DNA from: Mariniflexile jejuense
GTDB lineage: Bacteria > Bacteroidota > Bacteroidia > Flavobacteriales > Flavobacteriaceae
Reading direction: 5' to 3'
DNA: 64,000 bases
Assembly (NCBI RefSeq): GCF_042675665.1
Contig: NZ_JBHTJI010000001.1
Coordinates: 620,001-684,000 of the forward strand
Shown here piece by piece: positions 38,809 through 48,519 of the stretch (position 1 is the first letter of the stretch; every line of letters begins with the position of its first letter). A model generated the notes under the pieces. That model had not been told where the DNA came from. It was given only the letters and a program-made list of their open reading frames with translations, and searched no databases. Both the position numbers and the translations under genes were made by a program.

Positions 38809-38857
38809 GAATTCAGAATTATGAATTCAGAATTACGAACTTTGAATTCTCAACTTC
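38809..38857. repeat. Heptamer array between tRNA-Ala and tRNA-Ile
   Basis: Seven in-phase heptamers: GAATTCA, GAATTAT, GAATTCA, GAATTAC, GAACTTT, GAATTCT, CAACTTC. It starts 7 bases from the tRNA-Ala 5' end. Confidence 0.75.
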
Positions 38858-38948
38858 TAAAATTTCCTTTTTTTATTTCTATGAACGTTTGAAGTCAATA
38901 ATATATTAAACATTAAATTATTTAATAATAAAATCAACCTCTAGGTTG

Positions 38949-39022
38949 TAGTCTCAGGCAGACTCGAACTGCCGACCTCTACATTATCAGTGTAGCGCTC
39001 TAACCAGCTGAGCTATGAGACT
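38949..39022 (-). tRNA. tRNA-Ile (GAT)
   Basis: A 74-base cloverleaf: the acceptor AGTCTCA pairs with TGAGACT, the anticodon loop is CTGATAA (anticodon GAT), and the T loop is AGTTCGAGTCT. CCA is not encoded. With tRNA-Ala it forms the common Ile-Ala pair of a 16S-23S spacer. Confidence 0.98.
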
Positions 39023-39168
39023 GTTTATAGTCGTTAGTTTTCAGTTTTCAATAATATTTTATTATTACTGATCCACCGTTGACTGGTGACTTTATATGTT
39101 AAATTAACAGCAATGAGAATAAACTACTTTTTTCTTAGTTCTTATTTTCCTTTTAATCGTCTTTCTCT

Positions 39169-40683
<1,515 letters not shown>

Positions 40684-40696
40684 TTAATTTTTCTAA

Positions 40697-40738
40697 GCTT
40701 CATGCTTTATGCTTTACGCTTTTTGCAATATGCTTTTT
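40697..40738. repeat. Heptamer array in the 16S leader
   Basis: Six in-phase heptamers: GCTTCAT, GCTTTAT, GCTTTAC, GCTTTTT, GCAATAT, GCTTTTT, beginning 13 bases upstream of the 16S gene. It is part of the transcribed leader, downstream of all three promoters. Confidence 0.75.
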
Positions 40739-40829
40739 TTTAACAACTAATCGGAATTTCTAGTACTCAAAATGGTTTATTCTCTTTGTCGATTATTGTC
40801 GTTTCCAACTAAATCTTACGCTGTCAATT

Positions 40830-40848
40830 CAATATGTTTATGAACTTG
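40830..40848 (-). promoter_or_regulatory. boxA-like antitermination site before 16S
   Basis: Read leftward it is CAAGTTCATAAACATATTG. It shares GTTCAT and ACATATTG with the copy before 23S (38662), and the GTTCATAAA part is also repeated downstream of the two more distant promoters. Confidence 0.6.
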
Positions 40849-40886
40849 TTTCTTCTTATCTTAACTCGTTTCCTTGCTAAGCGGGT

Positions 40887-40918
40887 GCAAATATAAAACC
40901 CTTTTTTTTATCTCACAA
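40887..40918 (-). promoter_or_regulatory. rRNA promoter P1 (closest to 16S)
   Basis: Read leftward: TTGTGAG (40912-40918), 20 bases, then TATATTTGC (40887-40895). Both boxes fit the Bacteroidota -33/-7 consensus TTG and TAnnTTTG. It is followed by ACCCGCTTAG, shared with the other two copies. Confidence 0.85.
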
Positions 40919-41024
40919 TAGTTTTAAATATTTTTTTTTAAAAGTTTTTTTCAAAACCTAAATCTTAATACCTACAACCTATTTATGAACTTCGCTTCGT
41001 TGACTACTGCCCTTTTTAGCGGCT

Positions 41025-41056
41025 GCAAACCTACGATGCTTTTTTTTATCTCACAA
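41025..41056 (-). promoter_or_regulatory. rRNA promoter P2
   Basis: Read leftward: TTGTGAG (41050-41056), a 20-base gap, then TAGGTTTGC (41025-41033), followed by AGCCGCTAAAAAGGGC. It is 138 bases upstream of P1 and almost identical to it at both boxes. Confidence 0.85.
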
Positions 41057-41174
41057 TAGTTTTTTGATATTTTTTTGATTTATTTTTTTGAAGCTTTTAT
41101 ACTCCTAATAATATAAATATCTATACCTGTTTATGAACGTTAGCCTAAAACATACTATGCTGTTTTTAGCGGGT

Positions 41175-41205
41175 GCAAACATACTACCCTTTTCCTTTCT
41201 AACAA
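41175..41205 (-). promoter_or_regulatory. rRNA promoter P3 (most distant)
   Basis: Read leftward: TTGTTAG (41199-41205), a 19-base gap, then TATGTTTGC (41175-41183), followed by ACCCGCTAAAAACAGC. It is 150 bases upstream of P2. Confidence 0.82.
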
Positions 41206-41520
41206 TGACTTTTTTTGCCTTTTTTTTATCTTTTTTTTTATTAAATGGTTTTCAAGGTGTTACAAACAAATTTTTTTTGGAGTAACAGCAACTTATGCCC
41301 CAATAATAGTGTTTGAAATGAATTTTGAATGATTTGACAACTCAAAAACAAATTGATTTCATCCTTTTTATGATATAAAAAGTAGTTAAAAAACTTTATT
41401 TTAGTTTAAATTAAATATAATCGCTCTTTAAAGATTGAGTGGATATATAAAAAACAAATTAGAAATCTCAATAAAAAAACACTTAGAAAAGTACAAACAG
41501 AGATTTACATCAAAACAAAA
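41206..41520. other. Intergenic stretch without recognisable features
   Basis: About 315 bases of AT-rich DNA between rRNA promoter P3 and the terminator of the porin gene. A plus-strand frame at 41435-41626 would give a lysine-rich 63-residue peptide, but it runs into the porin gene antisense and has no promoter or family likeness. I see nothing else. Confidence 0.6.
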
Positions 41521-41545
41521 ACACCTTTCTTTCAAGAAAAAGGTT
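41521..41545 (-). terminator. Terminator of the porin gene
   Basis: Read leftward, AACCTTTTTCTTGAAAGAAAGGT forms a hairpin followed by GTTTTTGTTTT, 9 bases after the porin stop codon. Confidence 0.8.
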
Positions 41546-41553
41546 AAACTATT

Positions 41554-43527
41554 TTATAAAAAGAAATTCCAAACGAGACCGAAACGGATAATAAAATCGC
41601 GATATGGATTGTTTGGTGCTGAGTAATAATTATAACCTGAGAATGCCGAATTTAAATGTTCTGCCTTAAAATAAATTCTGGTTTGACGTATTTTGGCATT
41701 TACAAATAAGTCTAATCTTGGAAATGCGCCGTATTCTTTTTTAGTTTGCACATAAAATTCTGCCAATAATGGGTTGTAAGCATCCATGTAATATGCTGTA
41801 AAATAGTTTAAGGTTACACCTGTTTGTAAATACATGGCTTTTTTAAATACATGACTTGAATAATATAGTGTGTTGCGTGTTGTTAGTTCTGGCGCATTTA
41901 ACACATTATTATTGTCTTGCATGTTTTGGTACAAGATGGTGTTGTTTAGCGCAAACTTACCTAGTTTTAATTCGTTTTCTAGTTTTACTCTTAAATAAGT
42001 AATAGTGTTATTGGTTTGAAACGGTTTTACTTGCAGTGTGGTTTCGTCTTTTCTGAAATAAACGTAATTAGTTATGGTATTTAAATCGGCAGTTATGTTT
42101 GCTAAACTTTTATATTTTAATTGAAATGCTAATTGCTGAGTTTCTATATTATTGAAATTGTTTTGCCAATTGTAGTTTACATAATCACTTTGATAAAGTA
42201 AAGTATTAAAATTTGGTGATTTTGAACTATGATTTAAAGTTGCTGATGCTGCTATGTCATCATTTAATTTGAAACTTGCTGTGGCTTTTAGGTAATTTCC
42301 GTTTAGATTTCCTGTTACATTAATACCTAATTCACCATCTAACATAAAACCTTTATATTGTTTACGGTATTTTCCACCTGCTGAAAACACATCGCCTTTT
42401 AATCTGTTAGTAATAGTGTTTCCATTTAATACTACCAACTTATCGTAACCATAATTATAGGTTGTGTTGCCTACATTAAATTGTAAATCGCCAATAATAT
42501 TATTGCTATAGTTTAATTGAAATTGATTGTAGAAATATTCTAAAGTAGCTTTATCTTTTAATGTTGATGTTTTAAACGCATCACCAAAATAACTATTTGC
42601 CGTTGTTTGATCGAACTGATAAAACTTATCTTCAAAAGAAATGATATGACCAATACTTAATTTGTTTTTTGAAAGTGAATCTCGTTTTCTTATTAAATAA
42701 TATGTATGATCCAGATAGAAACGCTTTCCTTTTAATAAGTTTTCAGCGTTTTCAAAATTAACATCAAAAATGGAACGATCTAAAAACTCAGGATCTCCAG
42801 TTTCAAAATACTGAACATTATCATCACGTATACCACCGTTTTCTTGATTTAATAAGTCTTGCGTCACTATATGACCTTTAGCAAAATAGCGTTTGTTTTT
42901 TGATTGGTAATTGCCTGTAAACCTAAAATTACCACTACTTGCTAATATATGTTGGTATTTACCTAACGAACGCAACCCTTTATAGGCTATTGAAAAGTTA
43001 AATTGAGGTGATGTATTTACTGTAAAAAAAGCATCGGTTGCTTGTCCTTGCTCAAATGCTGTTTTAAAAAACAACTCTGTAAACGGTGTTGGTACGCGAT
43101 AATAACTAATATCTTTGGCATCTTGATAGAAAAAATGTTTTGCCTGTGCACCAAAACTTGGCATTAAACTCGTGTTTTGAAAATTATGGGTTAAACTATT
43201 ATACGTTTGCCCCATATTGGAAAATGGCATTAACCCAAAATCGTCCTTTCTTAAATAGTTGAACTTATAATCTTTTTTTATTGAAAGCGTGGTATCTACG
43301 TATGTTGTATCGTTTTCTGAAGAAATAATTAAATATTCAGAAACTTTTGGAAGTGGTTTTGCTGAAGAATCTTTTGCTTGCACTATACCCAACTCTCTAC
43401 CTAATCGGTTTGATCTAGCTGGTTTATCTTGAGCAAAAAGCGGATTACATATAAATATTAAAAGAAATGCAGATAGCAATTTTATAAAGTTGTTCTTTTT
43501 ATTTATTGTTTTTGTATTAGATATCAT
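41554..43527 (-). CDS. Putative outer-membrane porin (Porin_10-like)
   Basis: A 657-residue outer-membrane barrel from the ATG at 43527 (MISNTKT, followed by the signal peptide LLSAFLLIFICNPLFAQ); the open frame goes up to 43599. After the signal peptide there is a loop and then a long barrel, ending in VWNFFL, which supplies the aromatic C-terminus expected of a BAM substrate. The early NYLRKDDFGLMPFSNMGQTYN is typical of the Bacteroidota putative porin family (PF14121 type). The substrate is unknown. It is a single-gene unit with a terminator; the 460-base gap upstream separates it from rnhB. Confidence 0.83.
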   Translation of the reverse strand: MISNTKTINKKNNFIKLLSAFLLIFICNPLFAQDKPARSNRLGRELGIVQAKDSSAKPLPKVSEYLIISSENDTTYVDTTLSIKKDYKFNYLRKDDFGLMPFSNMGQTYNSLTHNFQNTSLMPSFGAQAKHFFYQDAKDISYYRVPTPFTELFFKTAFEQGQATDAFFTVNTSPQFNFSIAYKGLRSLGKYQHILASSGNFRFTGNYQSKNKRYFAKGHIVTQDLLNQENGGIRDDNVQYFETGDPEFLDRSIFDVNFENAENLLKGKRFYLDHTYYLIRKRDSLSKNKLSIGHIISFEDKFYQFDQTTANSYFGDAFKTSTLKDKATLEYFYNQFQLNYSNNIIGDLQFNVGNTTYNYGYDKLVVLNGNTITNRLKGDVFSAGGKYRKQYKGFMLDGELGINVTGNLNGNYLKATASFKLNDDIAASATLNHSSKSPNFNTLLYQSDYVNYNWQNNFNNIETQQLAFQLKYKSLANITADLNTITNYVYFRKDETTLQVKPFQTNNTITYLRVKLENELKLGKFALNNTILYQNMQDNNNVLNAPELTTRNTLYYSSHVFKKAMYLQTGVTLNYFTAYYMDAYNPLLAEFYVQTKKEYGAFPRLDLFVNAKIRQTRIYFKAEHLNSAFSGYNYYSAPNNPYRDFIIRFGLVWNFFL

Positions 43528-43644
43528 TAGCATACTTAAATTTAAGTAAATAACGCTTTTAAGGTTATACTCGTAATAAAATATAAATTTTCGAAGCAAA
43601 AGTAATTATTTGAACGTTAAGTGAGCGTAATTATTTTAAATAAA

Positions 43645-43672
43645 CAAAGCCAACAAAAATTTGTTGGCTTTG
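43645..43672. terminator. Strong hairpin in a divergent gap, terminator-like
   Basis: A perfect 13-bp inverted repeat CAAAGCCAACAAA/TTTGTTGGCTTTG with a 2-base loop, followed by TTTTAAAT on the plus strand and ATTTAA on the other. It lies between the divergent porin and rnhB genes, where no known transcript should end. It could end an unseen small transcript or bind a protein. Confidence 0.6.
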
Positions 43673-43988
43673 TTTTAAATATTAATCATCTGTTTTAAGG
43701 ATGAACGAGAATATTTATTTTGAGTTAGTCGATTGCAAACATCTAAATATTATATTTAATACGCAAAAAAATGAATTAAAAAAATTCAAAAAAGCATCTA
43801 TAAAACTGTTTTTGGTTTCATTATTATGAAAATAATCGTACAAAAATTATCACAATAACAAATTATCGCAATCAAATTTGCATTTTTATTAACATTCAAA
43901 ACCAAATTCGTAAAAAACCTTTCTAAATTTTAGAAGACACTTATTTATATGGGTTTAAAATTATAGATTTGACAATATTATTAGTATT
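43673..43988. other. Intergenic stretch upstream of rnhB
   Basis: About 315 AT-rich bases with no credible reading frame on either strand. A small plus-strand ATG at about 43828 stops after ten codons. No clear TAnnTTTG box was found. Confidence 0.5.
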
Positions 43989-44588
43989 ATGTTATTAAAA
44001 AATTATTCAAATTACACCTTAGAATGTGGCACAGACGAGGCAGGACGTGGTTGTTTGGCTGGTCCTGTTACTGCAGCTGCAGTTATACTTTCAGATAAAT
44101 TTAAAAATTCACTTTTAAACGATTCTAAGCAATTAAGTGAAACTAAAAGAATTCACTTAAAACCAATAATAGAATTGGAAGCCTTAACATTTGGTGTTTC
44201 TCATGTGTTTCAAGAAGAAATAGACCAAATTAATATATTGAATGCATCTATTTTAGCCATGCATCAATCCATCAATCAATTAACACCAACGCCAGAGTTC
44301 ATTATTATTGATGGCAATAAGTTTAAACCTTATAAAAACATTCCTTTTGAAACTATTGTAAAAGGTGATGGCAAATATTTAAGTATTGCAGCAGCTTCAA
44401 TACTTGCTAAAACCTATAGAGATGCTTATATGGAAACCATTCATGAAGAATTCCCTATGTACAATTGGAAACAAAATAAAGGCTATCCAACCAAAGAACA
44501 TCGCGAAGCTATAAGGAAATATGGCGTTACTAAATATCACAGAAAATCATTCAGGTTACTGCCAGAACAATTGAAGCTAGATATTTAA
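43989..44588 (+). CDS. rnhB: Ribonuclease HII
   Basis: Cuts the RNA strand of RNA/DNA hybrids and nicks at single ribonucleotides in DNA. The metal-binding motif DEAGRGCLAGP gives D16 and E17; the third aspartate is in IIIDGNKF near residue 110 and the fourth in YRDAY near 138. At 199 residues it is normal for RNase HII. It is followed by a large lipoprotein gene after about 100 bases. No Shine-Dalgarno sequence precedes the ATG. Confidence 0.96.
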   Translation: MLLKNYSNYTLECGTDEAGRGCLAGPVTAAAVILSDKFKNSLLNDSKQLSETKRIHLKPIIELEALTFGVSHVFQEEIDQINILNASILAMHQSINQLTPTPEFIIIDGNKFKPYKNIPFETIVKGDGKYLSIAAASILAKTYRDAYMETIHEEFPMYNWKQNKGYPTKEHREAIRKYGVTKYHRKSFRLLPEQLKLDI

Positions 44589-44689
44589 TATGTGTTAGGT
44601 GAAATATTAAAAAAAGTAAAATAGATTACATTGTTTTTTCAATCTATAATTTGAAAAATATGTAGGTTTGTATAAATTAATTTAAACAG

Positions 44690-47122
44690 ATGAAATTTCT
44701 ATATTTAACTCTTTTAGCTTTTATTATTTTTAGTTGTTCTACCACGGTTGCAAAACGCACCAATCTTATTGATTTTGTTCCAGAAAATGCAACTATTATT
44801 ATAAAAACATCTAATCTTGAAGAGTTAAAAAGTAGTATTAAGAATAGTGATTTTTTAAGTAAGTTTTCAAAAACAACTGCTTACCAAAATTTAGAGTCAA
44901 AACTTGAAAACTTAAAACTTTTTAAACCAAATGGCGAAATGCTTATTTGTTTTTCAAATGATGCTAATGATAGTTTACAATATTCCATAATAACGAAATA
45001 CACACCTCAATTATTCAAAAGAGATTCTATAAAAAATTATATTGAAGAAACTTTAAAATACGAGAACGAAACGCTTACAAAATCTACCTTTAATAATAAC
45101 ACGTTTTACAGCACTGTAATTGACAGTACATTTTTTGCTTCATCATCAAAAAGCATAATTGATGGTGTTTTTGCAAACCCGCACATGAATGAAGAATTGA
45201 TTAAAATTTACAATTCTACCAGTGATGATAAAACATTTTCAATCATTATAAATGCCAATTCACCTTTTATAAAATCGTTTTTTATTGATGAAGCTTTAAG
45301 CTTAAAAGCCTTAACAAGCTATATGGCTATTGATGTTGATGTAAACCAAAATGCTATTTACATAAACGGTATCACTAAAGCTACCGATACCACAAAAATT
45401 TTAAACAACATCTTTAAAAACACAATTCCGCAGGAAAACCAAACGCAAAACGTAACACCTAATACTAGTGATGGTTTTATGAGTTTCACCTTTAAAAACT
45501 TCAAAACCATTAATAGTAATTTAAACGCATTTCACAAAAAAGATTCACTTTCTGAAAGTTCTCCAATTTTTGAAAACATTACTGAAGTTGGTGTTATTTA
45601 TGAAGGCAAAAATAGAGCGATTGCTTTAAATTCTATTGATGTTATTGCTACTGAAGATGCACTTATTAGCGAGCAAACCATTGTTGATGCTTACAGAGGT
45701 GTAGAAATTTACAACTTTAGCAAACCTAGTTTATTCTCCAATACGTTTTCGCCATTAATCAAACAAAACAACATTAGTAAATATTGTATTTTAGATACCT
45801 TTTTTGTGTTTTCAGATAATGTGGCAATGCTTCAAAACATAATTTCTAATTATCAAAACAAAACCACATACAGCGAATTAAGTACATTTATAAAAATTAA
45901 AGAACAACTTAGTAATGCATCTTCTTTATTATTGGTAGTAAATAATGAATCGCTAAAAAACATTTTAAACCGTCATTTTGAAGAAAATTTAGACGATAGT
46001 TTTAGCAGTTACAATACTTCAGCTTTACAATTTATATACGACACAAATTTTGCTCACTTTAATGCTATAATAAAAAAGAGTAAAAATGTAGTTGTACAAA
46101 GTTCAGTTTCTGAAGAATTAAACATAAAACTAGCTTCAGATATACTAACAAAGCCACAATTTGTAACCAACCATTTAACAAAAGAAAAGGAAATTGTTGT
46201 ACAAGACGTTAAAAACAATCTGTATTTAATTTCAAATAAAGGTAAAATTCTTTGGAAAAAACAACTTGAAGGTGCCGTTTTAGGAACTATTGAACAAATA
46301 GATATTTTTAAAAATGGACGCTTACAATTGGCTTTTGCAACACCAAACCGTGTTTACGTTATTGATAGAGATGGTAAAGATGTTACACCTTTTCCTGGTA
46401 AATTTAACGACGATATTACACAACCGCTTTCGGTTTTTGATTATGACAAAAATAAAGATTATCGCCTGTTTGTAACCCAAGGCAAAAACATTTTGGTGTA
46501 CGATGTAAATTTAAAACTGGTAAGTGGGTTTAATTTTAAATCGGCTAAAGAGGCTATCATTAGCCAACCAAAACATTTTAGAATAAGCGGTAAAGACTAT
46601 ATTCTGTTTAAAACTGAAAACACTATGCATGTTATTGATAGAACAGGCAACAACAGAATGACACCAAAAACATCTGGTACTTACTCTAACCAACCTATCT
46701 ATTTATATAATAATAAGTTTATTACAACAACTTCAAACGGACAATTAATTTCTATTGATACAAAAGGTGGTGTTTCAACTCAAAATTTAAATCTTTCAGA
46801 AAAACACAATTTAGAAGCATCGAGTAAAACTTTAGTAACGCTTAGTGATAACAAATTAACCATCAAAACGAATGTTGTAGAGATGGAATTTGGCACCTAC
46901 ACAAAGCCTGAACTGTTTTATATTAAAGACAAAATTTATGTTGCTATTACCGATTTGCAAACTCAAAAAGTATATCTGTATGATAGCTTAGGCAATTTAA
47001 TTCCTAATTTTCCTTTGTATGGAACCTCAGAAATATCATTAGATAATATTGATAAAGACCAAAGTTTGGAGTTTATTACCAAAGGCGATAGTAATTCATT
47101 ACTTATTTACCGTATAAACTAA
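44690..47122 (+). CDS. Large exported lipoprotein with C-terminal propeller-like region
   Basis: An 810-residue protein with a lipobox at residue 16 (IFSCSTT). The N-terminal 500 residues start with NLIDFVPENATIIIKT, reminiscent of DUF3352-type proteins; the C-terminal part (about 500-810) has repeated YLIS, VYVIDRDGK and MHVIDRTG blades resembling a PQQ-like or WD-type propeller. Function is unknown; binding to another envelope component is likely. It is downstream of rnhB on the same strand, with a gap of about 100 bases, and a terminator lies about 205 bases after its stop. Confidence 0.8.
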   Translation: MKFLYLTLLAFIIFSCSTTVAKRTNLIDFVPENATIIIKTSNLEELKSSIKNSDFLSKFSKTTAYQNLESKLENLKLFKPNGEMLICFSNDANDSLQYSIITKYTPQLFKRDSIKNYIEETLKYENETLTKSTFNNNTFYSTVIDSTFFASSSKSIIDGVFANPHMNEELIKIYNSTSDDKTFSIIINANSPFIKSFFIDEALSLKALTSYMAIDVDVNQNAIYINGITKATDTTKILNNIFKNTIPQENQTQNVTPNTSDGFMSFTFKNFKTINSNLNAFHKKDSLSESSPIFENITEVGVIYEGKNRAIALNSIDVIATEDALISEQTIVDAYRGVEIYNFSKPSLFSNTFSPLIKQNNISKYCILDTFFVFSDNVAMLQNIISNYQNKTTYSELSTFIKIKEQLSNASSLLLVVNNESLKNILNRHFEENLDDSFSSYNTSALQFIYDTNFAHFNAIIKKSKNVVVQSSVSEELNIKLASDILTKPQFVTNHLTKEKEIVVQDVKNNLYLISNKGKILWKKQLEGAVLGTIEQIDIFKNGRLQLAFATPNRVYVIDRDGKDVTPFPGKFNDDITQPLSVFDYDKNKDYRLFVTQGKNILVYDVNLKLVSGFNFKSAKEAIISQPKHFRISGKDYILFKTENTMHVIDRTGNNRMTPKTSGTYSNQPIYLYNNKFITTTSNGQLISIDTKGGVSTQNLNLSEKHNLEASSKTLVTLSDNKLTIKTNVVEMEFGTYTKPELFYIKDKIYVAITDLQTQKVYLYDSLGNLIPNFPLYGTSEISLDNIDKDQSLEFITKGDSNSLLIYRIN

Positions 47123-47327
47123 TTAACTATTTCATTTACAAGTTTATATAATAAAGTATTTTCGTATAATTATTTGCAGTTGATAAAGTAATTTTTATCT
47201 TTAGGCCAGCTATTAATTTCATCCTTTCTCTAAAAATTATAAAAACTAGCAAAACCTGTTTTTATTTAAGTTCAATACTTCATTTAAGAATGCATTTATA
47301 GTAAAAAAATAAAGCCCCCAAATCTGA

Positions 47328-47360
47328 GAGCGTCAAAGTTTATCTTTGGCGTTCTTTTTT
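47328..47360 (+). terminator. Terminator, overlapping a promoter box
   Basis: GAGCGTCAAAG pairs with CTTTGGCGTTC (11 bp with two G-T pairs, 5-base loop), followed by seven T. The right arm overlaps the TATCTTTG box at 47341-47348, the probable promoter of the next gene. Confidence 0.7.
47341..47348 (+). promoter_or_regulatory. TATCTTTG promoter -7 box upstream of the nucleoid-associated protein gene
   Basis: A perfect TAnnTTTG match, 64 bases before the start codon at 47412. It is inside the terminator hairpin, so the two signals may interfere. Confidence 0.55.
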
Positions 47361-47361
47361 T

Positions 47362-47413
47362 ATGGGTTTCTCTTTTGAAATTATTACTATTGTACTCTTA
47401 ATAAAAAACCCAT
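47362..47413 (+). promoter_or_regulatory. Inverted repeat overlapping a start codon
   Basis: ATGGGTTT (47362-47369) is complementary to AAACCCAT (47406-47413), and the second arm includes the first two bases of the start codon at 47412. An 8-bp stem could hide the start in the mRNA. The 36-base loop is AT-rich. Confidence 0.45.
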
Positions 47414-48461
47414 GATTTCAAGAAAAAACGCCTCAATTTCAAAATTTATAATTCATAAAGTTGGTAATAAATTTAACGATACTAAAAATGCATTTTCAGA
47501 AAAGTTAGTCGATTTTGATGAACCAAGTTACGACCTCATGCTACCGTTTCTATTAAGACCTTTCGGAAGCGTTGTTCAAAGCTATCGTTTCAACCATCAT
47601 GCAAACATTTCTTTAAACGAAATAAATAGCTATAGCACTCAAATTTTTAATGATGAAGAAGCTTTTATAGATGTGTCAAAACACATTGTTACACATTTGT
47701 TCGAACAATCAACTTCAGCACAAATAAAAACGGGCGATGTTTTAGTGGTTATGTTTGAAGGTATTGAGTTTAATGAAATTACTACAAACGCTTTAGGGAT
47801 TTTTAAAATTGAAAACAAAGTCAACTTTTTTCAAACCTATTTAGAAAACAATAGTTATGATGTATTGGTTCAAAAAGGAATCTCATCTAAAAAAGTAGAT
47901 AAAGGCTGCATCATTTTAAACCAAACCGATACCGAAGGCAACATTATTTTAAGTGTAGATAATAACAGTTACGATGCACAATATTGGTTAAACCAGTTTT
48001 TAAACATTAAATATGCTGATGATGCCAACAACCACACACAACAATACATTGAACTTTGTAAAGATTTCTCGACCGAAATTTTAAAAACAACCTATGGTGC
48101 GCAAGAACAAAACACCTTTTTAGCTAAAACAATCGACTTTTTTAAAGAGAATGAAGTAGTAAATATTGAGCGTTTTAAAGACGAACTTTTTGAAGAAGAC
48201 AAACATAAAAACCTATTTGACGATTACAAAAAAACATTTGAAGACGAAAACAACATAGTAATTAGAAACCAATTTGATGTTGCCGAAAGTGTTGTAAATA
48301 AAGAAAAAAAGAAAATTAAAACCGATATTAAACTAGATACCAACATACAAATTAAACTAGATATTGATGCGCCCGATGCTTCTGCCGAATATTTAGAACG
48401 CGGTTATGATGATGAAAAGAAAATGCATTATTATAAAGTGTTTTTTAATGTAGAATCTTAA
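47412..48461 (+). CDS. Nucleoid-associated protein, NdpA/YejK family
   Basis: A 349-residue member of the 37-kD nucleoid-associated protein family (PF04245). The N-terminal KFIIHKVGNKFND, LMLPFLLRPF near residue 40 and the central SSKKVDKGCIILNQTD are recognisable. E. coli YejK is found on the nucleoid with unknown biochemistry. The central DVLVVMFEGIEF and the C-terminal charged segment fit the family. It is preceded by a promoter box inside a terminator and an inverted repeat at its start codon. Confidence 0.88.
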   Translation: MISRKNASISKFIIHKVGNKFNDTKNAFSEKLVDFDEPSYDLMLPFLLRPFGSVVQSYRFNHHANISLNEINSYSTQIFNDEEAFIDVSKHIVTHLFEQSTSAQIKTGDVLVVMFEGIEFNEITTNALGIFKIENKVNFFQTYLENNSYDVLVQKGISSKKVDKGCIILNQTDTEGNIILSVDNNSYDAQYWLNQFLNIKYADDANNHTQQYIELCKDFSTEILKTTYGAQEQNTFLAKTIDFFKENEVVNIERFKDELFEEDKHKNLFDDYKKTFEDENNIVIRNQFDVAESVVNKEKKKIKTDIKLDTNIQIKLDIDAPDASAEYLERGYDDEKKMHYYKVFFNVES

Positions 48462-48519
48462 AATTTCAACTTGATTCTCTAAAATTTAATTATTAAGTTG
48501 TAAAAAAATCCCATTTATT

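Noticed and set aside
41435..41626. A lysine-rich 63-codon frame
   Set aside because: It overlaps the porin 3' end antisense and the porin terminator, with no promoter box or family likeness.
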